Part shown: positions 1 to 8,229 of the stretch, in pieces | How positions within the stretch are numbered: the stretch's first letter is position 1 | How the letters are laid out: each line of letters begins with the position of its first letter | The notes under the pieces: model-generated | Told to the model about the DNA's origin: nothing | Databases searched by the model: none | Seen by the model: the letters and a program-made list of their open reading frames with translations, nothing else | Assembly: GCA_020201335.1 (NCBI GenBank) | Contig: JAIVGZ010000038.1 | Location: forward strand, 1-47,316 | Origin: Natronospirales bacterium | GTDB taxonomy: Bacteria; Pseudomonadota; Gammaproteobacteria; Natronospirales; JAIVGZ01 | Direction: 5' to 3' | Length of the DNA: 47,316 nt | Translations under genes and position numbers: made by a program

Positions 1-1011
1 CTGCAGCGCATCGAGCGCCTGCTCATGCATCTGTCTTTCGATGTCACGGCGTTCGACATTAAGCGTGTCGAGTTGCGCAGCGAGTCCGGCGGCGGACTCA
101 GCGTCGTCCGCCAGCAAACACGCAATGCCGACCGACATGTCCTCGAGTCGGCCGGCCGCGTTCAAGCGCGGCGCGACCCCGAAACCGATGTCGGACGCAC
201 ACGCGCGCGCCGGGTCGCGACCCGCGGCGCGCAACAATGCGGTGATGCCGGGCCGGCACCGGCCGGCGCGTATGCGCTTCAGCCCCTGCGCGACCAGGAT
301 GCGGTTGTTGTGGTCGAGCGGGACGACATCCGCAACGGTGCCGACTGCAACCAGGTCGAGCCAATCCGCGAGCCGCACCGCCTCGCCGACGGCGCCGAGT
401 GCGTTACGGAGCGCGAGCAACAGGTAGAACACGACGCCGACGCCGGCGAGCGCTTTGCTCGGGAAGCCGTCATCGGCCAGGTTCGGGTTCACGATTGCGT
501 CGGCAGCGGGTAGCGTGCGCCCAGGCAGGTGATGGTCCGTGACGAGTACCTTGATACCGCGTGCATGTGCGGCATCGACGCCTGCGTGGCTCGACACGCC
601 GTTGTCGACCGTGACGATCAGGTCCGGCGAGAACTTTTCAGAGGCGAGCGCAACAATTTCCGGCGTGAGGCCATAACCGTATTCGAAGCGATTCGGTACG
701 AGGAAGTCCACGTGCGTCGCACCGAACGCGCGCAGCACGCCGACCGTGAGCGCCGCGCTGGTGGCGCCGTCCGCGTCAAAATCACCGACAACGAGAATCC
801 GCTGATTGGCGCCGAGCGCGTCGACAAGCAGCGCGACTGCGCGGTCGATGCTGCCGAGCGCCGCCCAATGGGCTAGCGCGCCAAGCGCATCGTCGATCTC
901 TGTCGCGTCCGCTATGCCGCGCGCCGCATACACGCGCGCGAGCACCGGGTGCAGCCCGGGGAACGCCACAACCGGCCCGGCTGCGCGGCGTTCAATCCGC
1001 TTCCAGGCCAT
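1..1011 (-). CDS. recJ: Single-stranded-DNA-specific exonuclease RecJ (3' end cut by window edge)
   Basis: RecJ is a Mn/Mg-dependent 5'-3' single-strand exonuclease used in RecFOR recombination and in mismatch and base-excision repair. The minus strand reads MAWKRIERRAAGPVV at the start. It then shows the DHH-family motif GDFDADGATSAA (about residues 75-85), VTVDNGVSSH, and the DHH signature LVTDHHLPG near position 525. A later segment, GFGVAPRLNAAGRLEDM, is the conserved RecJ R-x-NAAGR region. About 337 codons are present; the C-terminal half lies beyond base 1. The ATG at 1009-1011 lies inside the 3' end of the upstream RpfE-like gene (20-base overlap), suggesting translational coupling. 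Identification is from motifs and is firm. Confidence 0.95.
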   Translation of the reverse strand, partial: MAWKRIERRAAGPVVAFPGLHPVLARVYAARGIADATEIDDALGALAHWAALGSIDRAVALLVDALGANQRILVVGDFDADGATSAALTVGVLRAFGATHVDFLVPNRFEYGYGLTPEIVALASEKFSPDLIVTVDNGVSSHAGVDAAHARGIKVLVTDHHLPGRTLPAADAIVNPNLADDGFPSKALAGVGVVFYLLLALRNALGAVGEAVRLADWLDLVAVGTVADVVPLDHNNRILVAQGLKRIRAGRCRPGITALLRAAGRDPARACASDIGFGVAPRLNAAGRLEDMSVGIACLLADDAESAAGLAAQLDTLNVERRDIERQMHEQALDALQ

Positions 1012-1975
1012 GCTCCCCCCGCCAGAATCGCCACCGCATCAGCGGCCGCAGTGTGAACCGGTTACCCGCACAATCCAGAACCACGAACTCTTCGAGAGCG
1101 CCGTCGGCGAGCATCGCACGCGCCGGCGCGAACCAGTCGCGTTCAAGTCCGGCTAACGCACTCAGCCAGCGTTCGACATCCCCGAGGCGCGTCGCTTCGT
1201 ACACCTCGTCGAGACGCACCAGGTTGTGCCCGGTCGTCGGCACCTGCGCGAGCCCGCGTGGGCCCGCGCCCGCCTCCCCACCGTGCCGCAACGCAAGGCC
1301 GACCAGTGCTGGGTCGTCGGCCAGCGTCATTGAATAGCTCCAGCGACCGGGCGCACCGAGCTTACCGCCGCCCCATGGCCAGATGCTGTTGATGGCGTGC
1401 TGGCCGCGGTCCGCGCGGCGCAGGTTCACCGGATGCGCGTGCAACAACATTTGCACTTCGTTCAGCCAGCGCCTGAGCGCGTCGCCATCCGGTCCGGACG
1501 GCAGCAATGGCTCGATGCGGCGGCCGAGCACCGCCTCCGGCCGGTGCGTGTCCGCTGCGAACGGTTCGCGTTCCAGATACCAGTGCGTCGGCGTTGCGCG
1601 GCGCAATGGCAGCTCGAGTTCGGTCGCGAGAAACACTGTCAATGACGCCGCCTCGTCATCGGTGACTTCGAGCACTTCACCGTGCACGAGCCGCAGCCCA
1701 TCCGCGTCGGCCGCGAGGTGGACCGGGTCGACCCGCAGCCACCAGCGGTCGCCGGGAATTTCTTCCGCCGCAAGGGCGGTCAGCGCACCGGCCGGCAGCG
1801 TCTCCAACTCCGCCAGCGAAGCAATCGTTGCGCAGATTCCGTTTATAGGGAGTGTGTCGTGGTCGGCTTGCGCAAGCATGCGCCGCAGCGCGGGCGTGGG
1901 CGGCAGGGCCGCGGCAAGTTCGGCGAGCGGTGCCGGCGGTGCCAGCAAGCCGGGGATGAGCAGCGTGAGCTTCAA
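992..1975 (-). CDS. RpfE-like conserved protein (COG4255 type)
   Basis: A 327-residue soluble protein of the family that includes Xanthomonas RpfE. It begins MKLTLLIPGLL, has alternating Leu/Ala-rich helices, and contains the family hallmark INSIWPWGGG (about residues 194-203). Its biochemical role is not established; the family is sometimes called 'regulatory protein' because rpfE lies in the Xanthomonas rpf cluster, where it also neighbours recJ. The start codon is TTG at 1973-1975 and overlaps the stop of the preceding Mth938-domain gene as TTGA, a coupling form seen again at arsC-acr3. The end overlaps recJ by 20 bases. Family membership is judged from motif and gene neighbourhood, not from a search. 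Confidence 0.8.
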   Translation of the reverse strand: MKLTLLIPGLLAPPAPLAELAAALPPTPALRRMLAQADHDTLPINGICATIASLAELETLPAGALTALAAEEIPGDRWWLRVDPVHLAADADGLRLVHGEVLEVTDDEAASLTVFLATELELPLRRATPTHWYLEREPFAADTHRPEAVLGRRIEPLLPSGPDGDALRRWLNEVQMLLHAHPVNLRRADRGQHAINSIWPWGGGKLGAPGRWSYSMTLADDPALVGLALRHGGEAGAGPRGLAQVPTTGHNLVRLDEVYEATRLGDVERWLSALAGLERDWFAPARAMLADGALEEFVVLDCAGNRFTLRPLMRWRFWRGEHGLEAD

Positions 1976-2343
1976 GAAGGCGCGATCAGCGCGGCGACCA
2001 CGCGCCGACCTTCCCCGACCAGCACGTTATAGGTGCGCGCGGCTGCGAGCGTGTCCATCACTTCGACGCCGACGCCGCGGCGCGCGAGCGCCTGCATCAA
2101 TGCGGGCGCGAGGAAGCGCTGGCGCGCACCCGTGCCGACCAGCAGCACCTCCGGGCGCAGCGCGAGCGCCGGCTCGAGCGCGGCCTCATCGAGGGACTCC
2201 GCGGAGCCGAGCGTGACCCGCAGCAGCGTGTCGGCGGAAACCACCACGTCGCCGGCAACCGTGTCATCGTTGATGCGCAGCGCACCCGCCTCCCAGCCGC
2301 GGATCAGGTTGGCATCGCCGGTGGATTCGAGGGTGAATTTCAC
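1972..2343 (-). CDS. Mth938-like domain protein (DUF498/NDUFAF3 family)
   Basis: A small protein of about 123 residues matching the Mth938/NDUFAF3 fold family: N-terminal strand KFTLESTGDANLIRGWEAG, a central PEVLLVGTGARQRFL loop and a C-terminal GVEVMDTLAAARTYNVLVGEGRRV segment. The mitochondrial relative is a complex I assembly factor; the bacterial role is unknown. I chose the GTG at 2343. The longer frame to 2403 would begin inside a REP palindrome, and family members begin at this beta strand. A TACAAT hexamer lies 6 bases upstream of this GTG and could be a -10 element. The last four bases overlap the next gene (TTGA). Confidence 0.75.
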   Translation of the reverse strand: MKFTLESTGDANLIRGWEAGALRINDDTVAGDVVVSADTLLRVTLGSAESLDEAALEPALALRPEVLLVGTGARQRFLAPALMQALARRGVGVEVMDTLAAARTYNVLVGEGRRVVAALIAPS

Positions 2344-2388
2344 GTTGTCATTGTAAGCGATGCGGTCCGGGGCGGTGAGCGTCCCAAC

Positions 2389-2457
2389 GGAATCGCGAAT
2401 CACAGATTCGCTCCCACAGGCCAGAGGGCCGCTCCCACACGGAGCACCGCTCCCACA
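2389..2457 (-). repeat. Composite of three REP-type palindromes
   Basis: Read on the minus strand, three modules follow each other: TGTGGGAGCGGTGCTCCG (family A, 3' half missing), TGTGGGAGCGGCCCTCTGG plus CC (family B, 3' arm cut), and an intact family C copy with stem GCGAATC/GATTCGC around TGT. The 51 bases at 2389-2439 recur exactly at 41761-41811. The element lies between rpoS and the Mth938-domain gene. Confidence 0.9.
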
Positions 2458-2471
2458 ACATCGGGCGGGAA

Positions 2472-3344
2472 TTAGCGCAGAGAATCCTCGTCGAGCCCTT
2501 CAGCCGCGAGTATCTCCCGCAGGCGTTTGAGTGCATCGAGCTGGATCTGCCGCACGCGCTCGCGCGTGACGCCAATACGGGTACCCACTTCCTCGAGCGT
2601 CGCGTGTTCGTTGCCGTGCAGACCAAAACGCAGCTCGACGACTTTCCGCTGTTTATCGGAAAGCCGGTCGAGCCACGATTCCATCACCTCATGCAGGCTC
2701 TCAGCTTGCAAGATATGCGATGGGTCCGGATTGTTTTCGTCCGGGATCGCGTCGATCAGCAGCATCTCTCCGCCGCGAGCGAGCGGCGCGTCGACAGAAG
2801 TAATGCGCTCGTTCTGCTGCAGCACGCGCTCGACCTCGACCAATGGCCGTTTCAGGTGCGCAGCAACCTCCTCCAGCGTCGGGTCGCGGTCCAACTGCTG
2901 CGCGAGCGAACGCGCCGCCCGCAATACCGCGTTGATCTCCTTGATGACATGTACGGGCAGGCGGATGGTGCGGGTCTGGTTCATCAGTCCCCGCTCGATG
3001 GTCTGGCGGATCCACCAGGTCGCGTAGGTCGAGAAGCGGAAACCGCGCTCAGGGTCGAACTTCTCGACCGCGTGGATCAGGCCGAGGTTGCCCTCCTCGA
3101 TCAGGTCAAGCAGCGGCAGCCCCCGGTTCAGGTAACGGCGTGCAATCCGCACCACGAGGCGCAGGTTGCTCTCGATCATCCGACAGCGGGCGGCCTGGTC
3201 GCCGCGCAACGCAGCGCGCGAGTACTCAACTTCTTCCTCGGCGGTCAGTAGCGGGCTGTAACCAATCTCCGACAGGTACATGCGCGTGGCATCGAGCTGC
3301 TCATCGCTCGCATACGCGTCATCGTCGGCTTCCGGCTGGGACAT
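2472..3344 (-). CDS. rpoS: RNA polymerase sigma factor RpoS
   Basis: Stationary-phase and general-stress sigma factor of the sigma-70 family, 290 residues. Region 1.2 is seen as [20 protein letters not shown], region 2 as [30 protein letters not shown] with [19 protein letters not shown], region 3 as [15 protein letters not shown], and region 4 as [10 protein letters not shown] and [20 protein letters not shown]. It lacks the long acidic N-terminus of E. coli RpoS (about 330 residues) and has a short one ([16 protein letters not shown]). The assignment as RpoS rather than RpoD or RpoH rests on the [11 protein letters not shown] motif, the size, and the position directly after nlpD in surE-pcm-yqaA-nlpD. 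The gap from nlpD is only 6 bases; as in other gammaproteobacteria, a promoter inside nlpD is likely but not visible to me. Confidence 0.93.
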   Translation of the reverse strand: MSQPEADDDAYASDEQLDATRMYLSEIGYSPLLTAEEEVEYSRAALRGDQAARCRMIESNLRLVVRIARRYLNRGLPLLDLIEEGNLGLIHAVEKFDPERGFRFSTYATWWIRQTIERGLMNQTRTIRLPVHVIKEINAVLRAARSLAQQLDRDPTLEEVAAHLKRPLVEVERVLQQNERITSVDAPLARGGEMLLIDAIPDENNPDPSHILQAESLHEVMESWLDRLSDKQRKVVELRFGLHGNEHATLEEVGTRIGVTRERVRQIQLDALKRLREILAAEGLDEDSLR

Positions 3345-3350
3345 CGATCA

Positions 3351-4085
3351 TCAGCGAGGCGGGAGATGTTGCAGCGGGTCGACGGCCAGGCCGTCTATCC
3401 GGATTTCGAAATGCAACATGGTGCGCCGCCCCGGACCTTCCCCCATCGTGGCGATGCGTTGCCCGGCGCTGACCTCGTCGCCTTCCTGCACGAGGATTCG
3501 TTGATTGTGCGCGTAGGCGCTGAGCAACTGGTTGTTGTGTTTGACGATGATAAGCTCGCCATATCCGATCAGTCCACTACCAGTGTAGACGACCCGTCCC
3601 GCCGCCGCTGCGCGTACCGCCTGACCGGAACTCCCGGCAATCGCAATACCCTTTCCATTCCCTCGCGCGATCAGCTCACCATCCGCCGGCCACTGGAACG
3701 ATACGCCGGTGGTCGCCGCAGGCGATGGTCGCGGCGTGACGGGCGTCACCGGTCGCTGCGCCGTCGTGCCGCTCGGTTCGCTACGCGTAGCGGTGCGTGG
3801 CGTCGATGCGGTTTGCGGTGCGCCTTGCGATGCGCCGTGCAATTGCAGCACCTGCCCGGGGCGAATCAGGTAGCCCGGCCCGTCGATGCCGTTCCAGCGC
3901 GCGACATTCCGCCAGTCGAGCCCGTGACGGAATGCAATTGAATAGACGGTGTCGCCCGAGCGGACGGTGTAGCTGGGTGCATCCCGCCAGTGCCCGGGTT
4001 GCGCTGCACACGCGACAAGGACCGCACACGCCAGCGCAAGTGCGGCGCCGCGTGCCGCGTATTTCAGCCCCTGAGCAGCAGCCAT
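3351..4085 (-). CDS. nlpD: NlpD-like lipoprotein, LysM plus degenerate M23 domain
   Basis: Envelope lipoprotein of the EnvC/NlpD family, whose members activate periplasmic amidases during cell separation. The 244-residue product starts MAAAQGLKYAARGAALAL, with a lipobox ending VLVAC|A near residue 24. A LysM domain follows (YTVRSGDTVYSIAFRHG ... LIRPGQVLQL), then a Pro/Thr-rich linker and a C-terminal LytM/M23 domain (GVSFQWPADGEL ... GQRIATMGEG ... MLHFEIRIDG). The usual first zinc ligands (HxxxD) are replaced around GNGKGIAIAG, so this is likely a regulator rather than a hydrolase. The ATG at 4085 lies within the end of the yqaA-like gene (22-base overlap); a longer frame upstream is only a shadow of that gene. 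Confidence 0.9.
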   Translation of the reverse strand: MAAAQGLKYAARGAALALACAVLVACAAQPGHWRDAPSYTVRSGDTVYSIAFRHGLDWRNVARWNGIDGPGYLIRPGQVLQLHGASQGAPQTASTPRTATRSEPSGTTAQRPVTPVTPRPSPAATTGVSFQWPADGELIARGNGKGIAIAGSSGQAVRAAAAGRVVYTGSGLIGYGELIIVKHNNQLLSAYAHNQRILVQEGDEVSAGQRIATMGEGPGRRTMLHFEIRIDGLAVDPLQHLPPR

Positions 4086-4642
4086 GCGACGAGCACGGCG
4101 GCCACGACGAGCCAACCGATCAGGTCGATGTAGCGGCGGAGCAAGGGCTCGATGCGCGGACCGACCGCACGAACCAGTGCGGCGACCAGGAAGAAGCGGC
4201 AGCCGCGCCCGACCAGAGACGCAGCCGCGAACGGCAACAGCGCCATCGCAGCTGCACCGGACGCAATGGTGAACACCTTGTACGGTATCGGCGAGAACCC
4301 GGCCAGGAACACTATCCAGACGCCCCATTCGTCGTACAGGATGGTCGCGCGCAGGTATCCGTCCCACCACCCGACACGCTGCAGCAGCGGCGTGACCGCC
4401 TCGATCGCAAAGTAACCGATTGCGTAACCGAGCAGGCCGCCGGCCACCGACGCCAGCGTTGTAATCAGCGCGAAGCGCCACCAGCGCTCCGGCCGCGCTA
4501 GCGTCATCGGTGCGAGCATCACATCCGGCGGGACCGGAAAGAACGAGGATTCCGCGAAGCTCAACACACCGAGGTACCATGGCGCGTGACGGTGCGCAGA
4601 CCACGCGAGCGTCCGGTCATAGAGCTGCGCGAAGATGCGCAT
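4064..4642 (-). CDS. yqaA: YqaA-family inner-membrane protein (VTT/DedA-like)
   Basis: A 192-residue multi-spanning membrane protein with a SNARE-associated (VTT/DedA) domain. Typical motifs are the SFAESSFFPVPPDVMLAPM segment near residues 28-46 and VFLAGFSPIPYKVFTIASGA near residues 113-132, including the re-entrant FSPIPYK loop. The last helix is GWLVVAAVLVAWLLLRG. DedA-type proteins are linked to lipid scrambling and membrane homeostasis; the exact substrate of YqaA is unknown. The gene begins with an ATG that shares its A with the pcm stop (TGATG) and overlaps nlpD at its end, so it sits inside the pcm-nlpD-rpoS unit. Confidence 0.85.
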   Translation of the reverse strand: MRIFAQLYDRTLAWSAHRHAPWYLGVLSFAESSFFPVPPDVMLAPMTLARPERWWRFALITTLASVAGGLLGYAIGYFAIEAVTPLLQRVGWWDGYLRATILYDEWGVWIVFLAGFSPIPYKVFTIASGAAAMALLPFAAASLVGRGCRFFLVAALVRAVGPRIEPLLRRYIDLIGWLVVAAVLVAWLLLRG

Positions 4643-5298
4643 CAGGCCGTGCCTCCGAGCAGCGGCACGAAGCTGACCGAGCCGAGCACCTCCTGTTCAT
4701 AGCCTTCTTCGCTGCGGCGGATGCGTAACAAGTCCTGGCGGCCCGACGGCCCGACCGGGATCACCAGCACGCCGCCGATGTCCAGTTGTTCCAGCAGAGC
4801 TGGCGGTACTTCGGGTGGCGCGGCAGTCACGACGATGCCGTCGTACGGCGCGTAGTCCGGCCATCCCCACCCGCCGTCGCTGTGCTTCAGTTTTACATTG
4901 CGGAAGCCGAGCGTGCGCATACGCGCACGCGTTTGAATCAAAAGCGGGTTGATCCGCTCGACCGAATATACCTGCGGCACGAGCCCTGCGAGCACCGCAG
5001 TCTGGTAGCCGCAGCCGGTACCGACCTCGAGCACGTTCTGCGGCAGCCGGTGCTCGATCAACGCCTCGGTCATCTTCGCGACCACCCAGGGTTGTGAAAT
5101 CGTCTGTCCGTGACCGATTGGAAGCGCGGTGTCCTCGTACGCCCGTGACGCGAGCGCCTCATCGACGAACACGTGTCTAGGCACCTGACGGATGCGCTCG
5201 AGCACGCGCTGGTCGCGGACCCCGTTGTCGGAAAGGCGCTGGATCAGCCGCTCGCGCGTGCGCGCGGAGGTCATGCCGATGCCGCGTGTATCGCTCAA
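4642..5298 (-). CDS. pcm: Protein-L-isoaspartate O-methyltransferase
   Basis: Cytoplasmic SAM-dependent repair enzyme that methylates L-isoaspartyl residues in damaged proteins. The 218-residue product shows [28 protein letters not shown] (in pieces: [20 protein letters not shown]), the SAM-binding [16 protein letters not shown] near residues 89-104, VYSVERI, and the late motif [14 protein letters not shown]. These match the PCMT family closely and the length is normal. The first four bases overlap the surE stop (ATGA); the end shares one base with the yqaA start. A second Met at residue 9 ([10 protein letters not shown]) is an alternative start, but the overlap favours the first. Confidence 0.96.
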   Translation of the reverse strand: MSDTRGIGMTSARTRERLIQRLSDNGVRDQRVLERIRQVPRHVFVDEALASRAYEDTALPIGHGQTISQPWVVAKMTEALIEHRLPQNVLEVGTGCGYQTAVLAGLVPQVYSVERINPLLIQTRARMRTLGFRNVKLKHSDGGWGWPDYAPYDGIVVTAAPPEVPPALLEQLDIGGVLVIPVGPSGRQDLLRIRRSEEGYEQEVLGSVSFVPLLGGTA

Positions 5299-6056
5299 CG
5301 CTTGATCCCCGTCAGCCAGCCGGCGACCTTATCAAGCGCGCTGTAGCGCGTCAGGTCCACCTGCAGCGGCGTCACCGAGACAAAGCCGTTCGCGACGGCA
5401 TGGAAATCAGTGCCGGGGCCCGCGTCCGCTTCCTGGCCGGACGGCCCGACCCAGTAGATGGTGCGGCCTTTGGGGTCTGCGGCGCGGATCACCGGCGCCG
5501 AGCGGTGTCGATTACCGAGCCGTGTCGCCTCAAACCCGGCGAGGCCTTCCCACGGCAGGTCGGGCACGTTGACGTTCAGGATGGTGTCCGCCGGTAGCGG
5601 GTCGCGCACCAGGTGCTGGATCAACAGGCAGACTGCGCGCGCTGCAGTGGTGAAATGTTGCGGGTCGAGCGATACCAGCGAGACGGCGATTGCGGGCAGC
5701 CCCAGATACCGGCCTTCCATCGCAGCGGCGACCGTGCCGGAGTACAACACATCGTCACCGAGGTTCGCACCGTCGTTGATGCCGGATACCACCATGTCGG
5801 GCTCGTCGTCGAGCAGGCCAGTGATTGCGAGGTGCACGCAATCGGTGGGTGTGCCGTCGACCGCGTAAACGGCATCGCCTTCGGCACGCAGTCGGAGCGG
5901 ATTGTCGAGTGTCAGCGAGTTCGAAGCGCCACTGCGATTGCGGTCCGGAGCGACCACCACGACCTCGCCGAGCGCCTTCAGCTCGCGTGCCATCGTGCGC
6001 AGTCCCGGCGCGTTGTAACCATCATCATTGGAGAGCAGGAAGCGCACCGACGGCAT
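5295..6056 (-). CDS. surE: 5'/3'-nucleotidase and exopolyphosphatase SurE
   Basis: Metal-dependent survival protein SurE that dephosphorylates nucleoside 5'- and 3'-monophosphates. The start [19 protein letters not shown] holds the N-terminal metal-binding NDD motif. Later come [32 protein letters not shown] and [26 protein letters not shown] (in part [10 protein letters not shown]), all family signatures. The length is 253 residues. I placed the start at 6056 because the family begins right at this beta strand; the open frame further upstream overlaps the divergent smr gene. Only 14 bases separate the two divergent start codons. surE heads surE-pcm-yqaA-nlpD-rpoS. Confidence 0.96.
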   Translation of the reverse strand: MPSVRFLLSNDDGYNAPGLRTMARELKALGEVVVVAPDRNRSGASNSLTLDNPLRLRAEGDAVYAVDGTPTDCVHLAITGLLDDEPDMVVSGINDGANLGDDVLYSGTVAAAMEGRYLGLPAIAVSLVSLDPQHFTTAARAVCLLIQHLVRDPLPADTILNVNVPDLPWEGLAGFEATRLGNRHRSAPVIRAADPKGRTIYWVGPSGQEADAGPGTDFHAVANGFVSVTPLQVDLTRYSALDKVAGWLTGIKR

Positions 6057-6070
6057 GATAACATCGGGCC

Positions 6071-6610
6071 ATGCCGCGCCGCCCCCGCCTGAGCGACGAA
6101 GAACGCGCACTGTTCCGCGAATTCGTCGCGGGCACGCGGCCGCTGCCCCCCGGTGAACCCCCGCCAACACAAAAGCGCCGCCCGAAACCGATTCCGCGCC
6201 AGACGCTCGACGACGAGCGTGCGGTGGTCAAGGAACTCGCCGACGCGCTGCCCGACCTCGACACCGAGACCGGCGACGAAGTGGCCTGGCGGACGCCGGG
6301 CGTACAGGACTCAGTACTCCGCAAGCTGCGGCGCGGTCACTTCCGCATCGACCGCAATCTCGATTTGCACGGCCATACCTCCGCGACCGCGAAGGTCGAG
6401 GTCGCCGACTTCCTGCGCAGCGCGCGCGAAGAGGGAATGACCTGCGTGCGCATCGTGCACGGCAAGGGCCATGGTTCGCGCGAGGGGCGCGCGGTGCTCA
6501 AGCACCGGGTCGCAAACTGGTTGATGCACCACGCCGGCGTACTCGCGTTCGTATCCGCGCGCCCAGCCGAGGGCGGCACCGGGGCTGTGCTTGTGTTGTT
6601 AAGAAAATAA
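6071..6610 (+). CDS. Smr/MutS2-domain protein (putative endonuclease)
   Basis: A 179-residue protein ending in an Smr domain. The N-terminus is charged and proline-rich ([18 protein letters not shown] ... [16 protein letters not shown]). The Smr core has [16 protein letters not shown] near residue 96, [15 protein letters not shown] near residue 125 and the closing [12 protein letters not shown]. These LDxHG, HGKG and GGxGA(V/L) signatures define the family, members of which are nicking nucleases in DNA repair or mRNA cleavage at stalled ribosomes; which applies here is unknown. It is divergent from surE and lies 14 bases upstream of nhaC, so the two may be co-transcribed. Its promoter must overlap the surE 5' region. 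Confidence 0.88.
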   Translation: MPRRPRLSDEERALFREFVAGTRPLPPGEPPPTQKRRPKPIPRQTLDDERAVVKELADALPDLDTETGDEVAWRTPGVQDSVLRKLRRGHFRIDRNLDLHGHTSATAKVEVADFLRSAREEGMTCVRIVHGKGHGSREGRAVLKHRVANWLMHHAGVLAFVSARPAEGGTGAVLVLLRK

Positions 6611-6624
6611 AACGGGGATAAGGC

Positions 6625-8229
6625 ATGACCGGAACTTGGATTTCCATCCTGCCACCGCTGGTGGCAATCGTCCTCGCCCTCGCCTTCCGGCAGGTTCTCA
6701 TCGCGTTGTTCGCCGGTTTGTGGCTCGGCGCCTTCTTCGTCAATGGTGGTGACCTCGCCGCAGCGTGGACCGGCCTGCTCGACACCTTCGCCGTGTACCT
6801 GCGCGACGCACTTGCCGACGCGGACCACGCGGCGATCATCCTTTTCTCGCTGATGATCGGCGGGATGGTCGGCATCATTTCCCGCAATGGCGGCATGCTG
6901 GGTGTCGTCGACCGCATCACGCGCTGGGCCTCGACGCCGCGCCGCGGCCAGCTCGCGACGACCGGGCTCGGCGTCGGCATCTTCTTCGACGACTACGCGA
7001 ACACGCTGATCGTCGGCAACACCATGCGCGCGGTTACCGACCGGCTACGCGTGTCGCGCGAGAAGCTTGCGTACCTTGTCGACTCGACTGCAGCCCCGAT
7101 TGCTGCGGTTGCGCTGGTTACCACCTGGATCGGCATGCAGGTCGGGCTGATTGGTGAAGCCGTAGGGCGGATCGATGGCTACGACGAATCCGCGTACTCA
7201 ATCTTCCTCAACTCACTCGCGTACAGCTTCTACCCGCTGCTCGCGCTCGCGTTCGTCGTGATGGTCGCGTGGAGTGGGCGTGATTTCGGTCCAATGCTGG
7301 CCGCTGAGCGCCACGCCCGTGAGCACGGCGTCGGCACAGCAACCGGTGCGCGCAACATGCGCCTCGCCAATGAACTCGAAGCGCTGATGCCGGATGCCGG
7401 CACCGCGCGCCGCGCGCGCAACGCGGTCGTGCCGATCGCGGTGCTGGTCATCGCGACGCTGGGCGGGCTGTGGGTAACCGGGCGCGCCGATGCCGGTGCC
7501 GATGCGCCGCTGCGCGAAGTGATCGGCAGCGCGGACTCGTACCGCTCGCTGCTGTGGGGCTCTCTACTCGGCGTGGTCACCGCGCTCGTGATGACCGCCG
7601 CGCAACGGCTGATGCCGCTCGAGGATGCACTTGACGCGTGGCTCGCCGGCATCAAATCGGTACTGCCTGCGATGTTGATCCTGATGCTTGCCTGGGCGCT
7701 GTCGGCGGTTTCGGAACAACTCGGGACAGCGGCGTTCCTGACCTCGGCTCTTGGCGACACGATCAGCCCCACGGTGTTGCCGACGCTGGTATTCGTGATG
7801 GCGGCAGTCACTGCTTTCTCGACCGGCACCAGCTGGGGAACGATGGGCATCCTGATGCCGCTCGTCGTACCGCTCGCTTGGGCGGTACTTGGTGCCGACG
7901 GCATTACCGGCGACGCGGCTGACCTTCAGGTGCTGTATGCATCGGTGGCCGCAGTACTTGCCGGCGCCGTCTGGGGCGACCACTGCTCGCCCCTGTCCGA
8001 TACCACCATCCTCAGTTCGATGGCGTCCGGCTGCGACCACATCGCGCATGTGCGTACGCAGCTGCCGTACGCCTTGCTCGTGGGCGGCGCGGCCATCGTG
8101 CTCGGCCTGCTGCCGGTCGGCCTCGGTGTGCCGTGGTGGATTTGTTTGCCAGTTGCAATGATTGTGCTCGCTATCTCCTTGCGCCTCTTCGGGCACAAGG
8201 CCGACGGAGAGGCCTCATTTGGTCACTAA
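6625..8229 (+). CDS. nhaC: NhaC-family Na+/H+ antiporter
   Basis: A 534-residue inner-membrane antiporter of the NhaC/Na+:H+ antiporter superfamily. The hydrophobic segments begin SILPPLVAIVLALAFRQVL and GLWLGAFFVNGG. Conserved family motifs include GGMVGIISRNGGMLGVV, GIFFDDYANTLIVGNTMR, LVDSTAAPIAAVALVTTWIG, STGTSWGTMGILMPL and GAVWGDHCSPLSDTTILSS. The protein has roughly a dozen membrane spans. Substrate cannot be fixed from sequence: relatives exchange Na+ for H+, and some take up amino acids or malate. The ribosome binding site GGGGATAAGG precedes the ATG closely. The last 15 bases overlap the convergent putP gene tail to tail. Confidence 0.9.
   Translation: MTGTWISILPPLVAIVLALAFRQVLIALFAGLWLGAFFVNGGDLAAAWTGLLDTFAVYLRDALADADHAAIILFSLMIGGMVGIISRNGGMLGVVDRITRWASTPRRGQLATTGLGVGIFFDDYANTLIVGNTMRAVTDRLRVSREKLAYLVDSTAAPIAAVALVTTWIGMQVGLIGEAVGRIDGYDESAYSIFLNSLAYSFYPLLALAFVVMVAWSGRDFGPMLAAERHAREHGVGTATGARNMRLANELEALMPDAGTARRARNAVVPIAVLVIATLGGLWVTGRADAGADAPLREVIGSADSYRSLLWGSLLGVVTALVMTAAQRLMPLEDALDAWLAGIKSVLPAMLILMLAWALSAVSEQLGTAAFLTSALGDTISPTVLPTLVFVMAAVTAFSTGTSWGTMGILMPLVVPLAWAVLGADGITGDAADLQVLYASVAAVLAGAVWGDHCSPLSDTTILSSMASGCDHIAHVRTQLPYALLVGGAAIVLGLLPVGLGVPWWICLPVAMIVLAISLRLFGHKADGEASFGH

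Noticed and set aside
529-876. Plus-strand frame over recJ
   Set aside because: The minus strand encodes the RecJ DHH motifs here, so the plus frame is a shadow.
2344-2403. Longer N-terminus for the Mth938-domain protein
   Set aside because: The extension would start within a REP palindrome and has no family counterpart.
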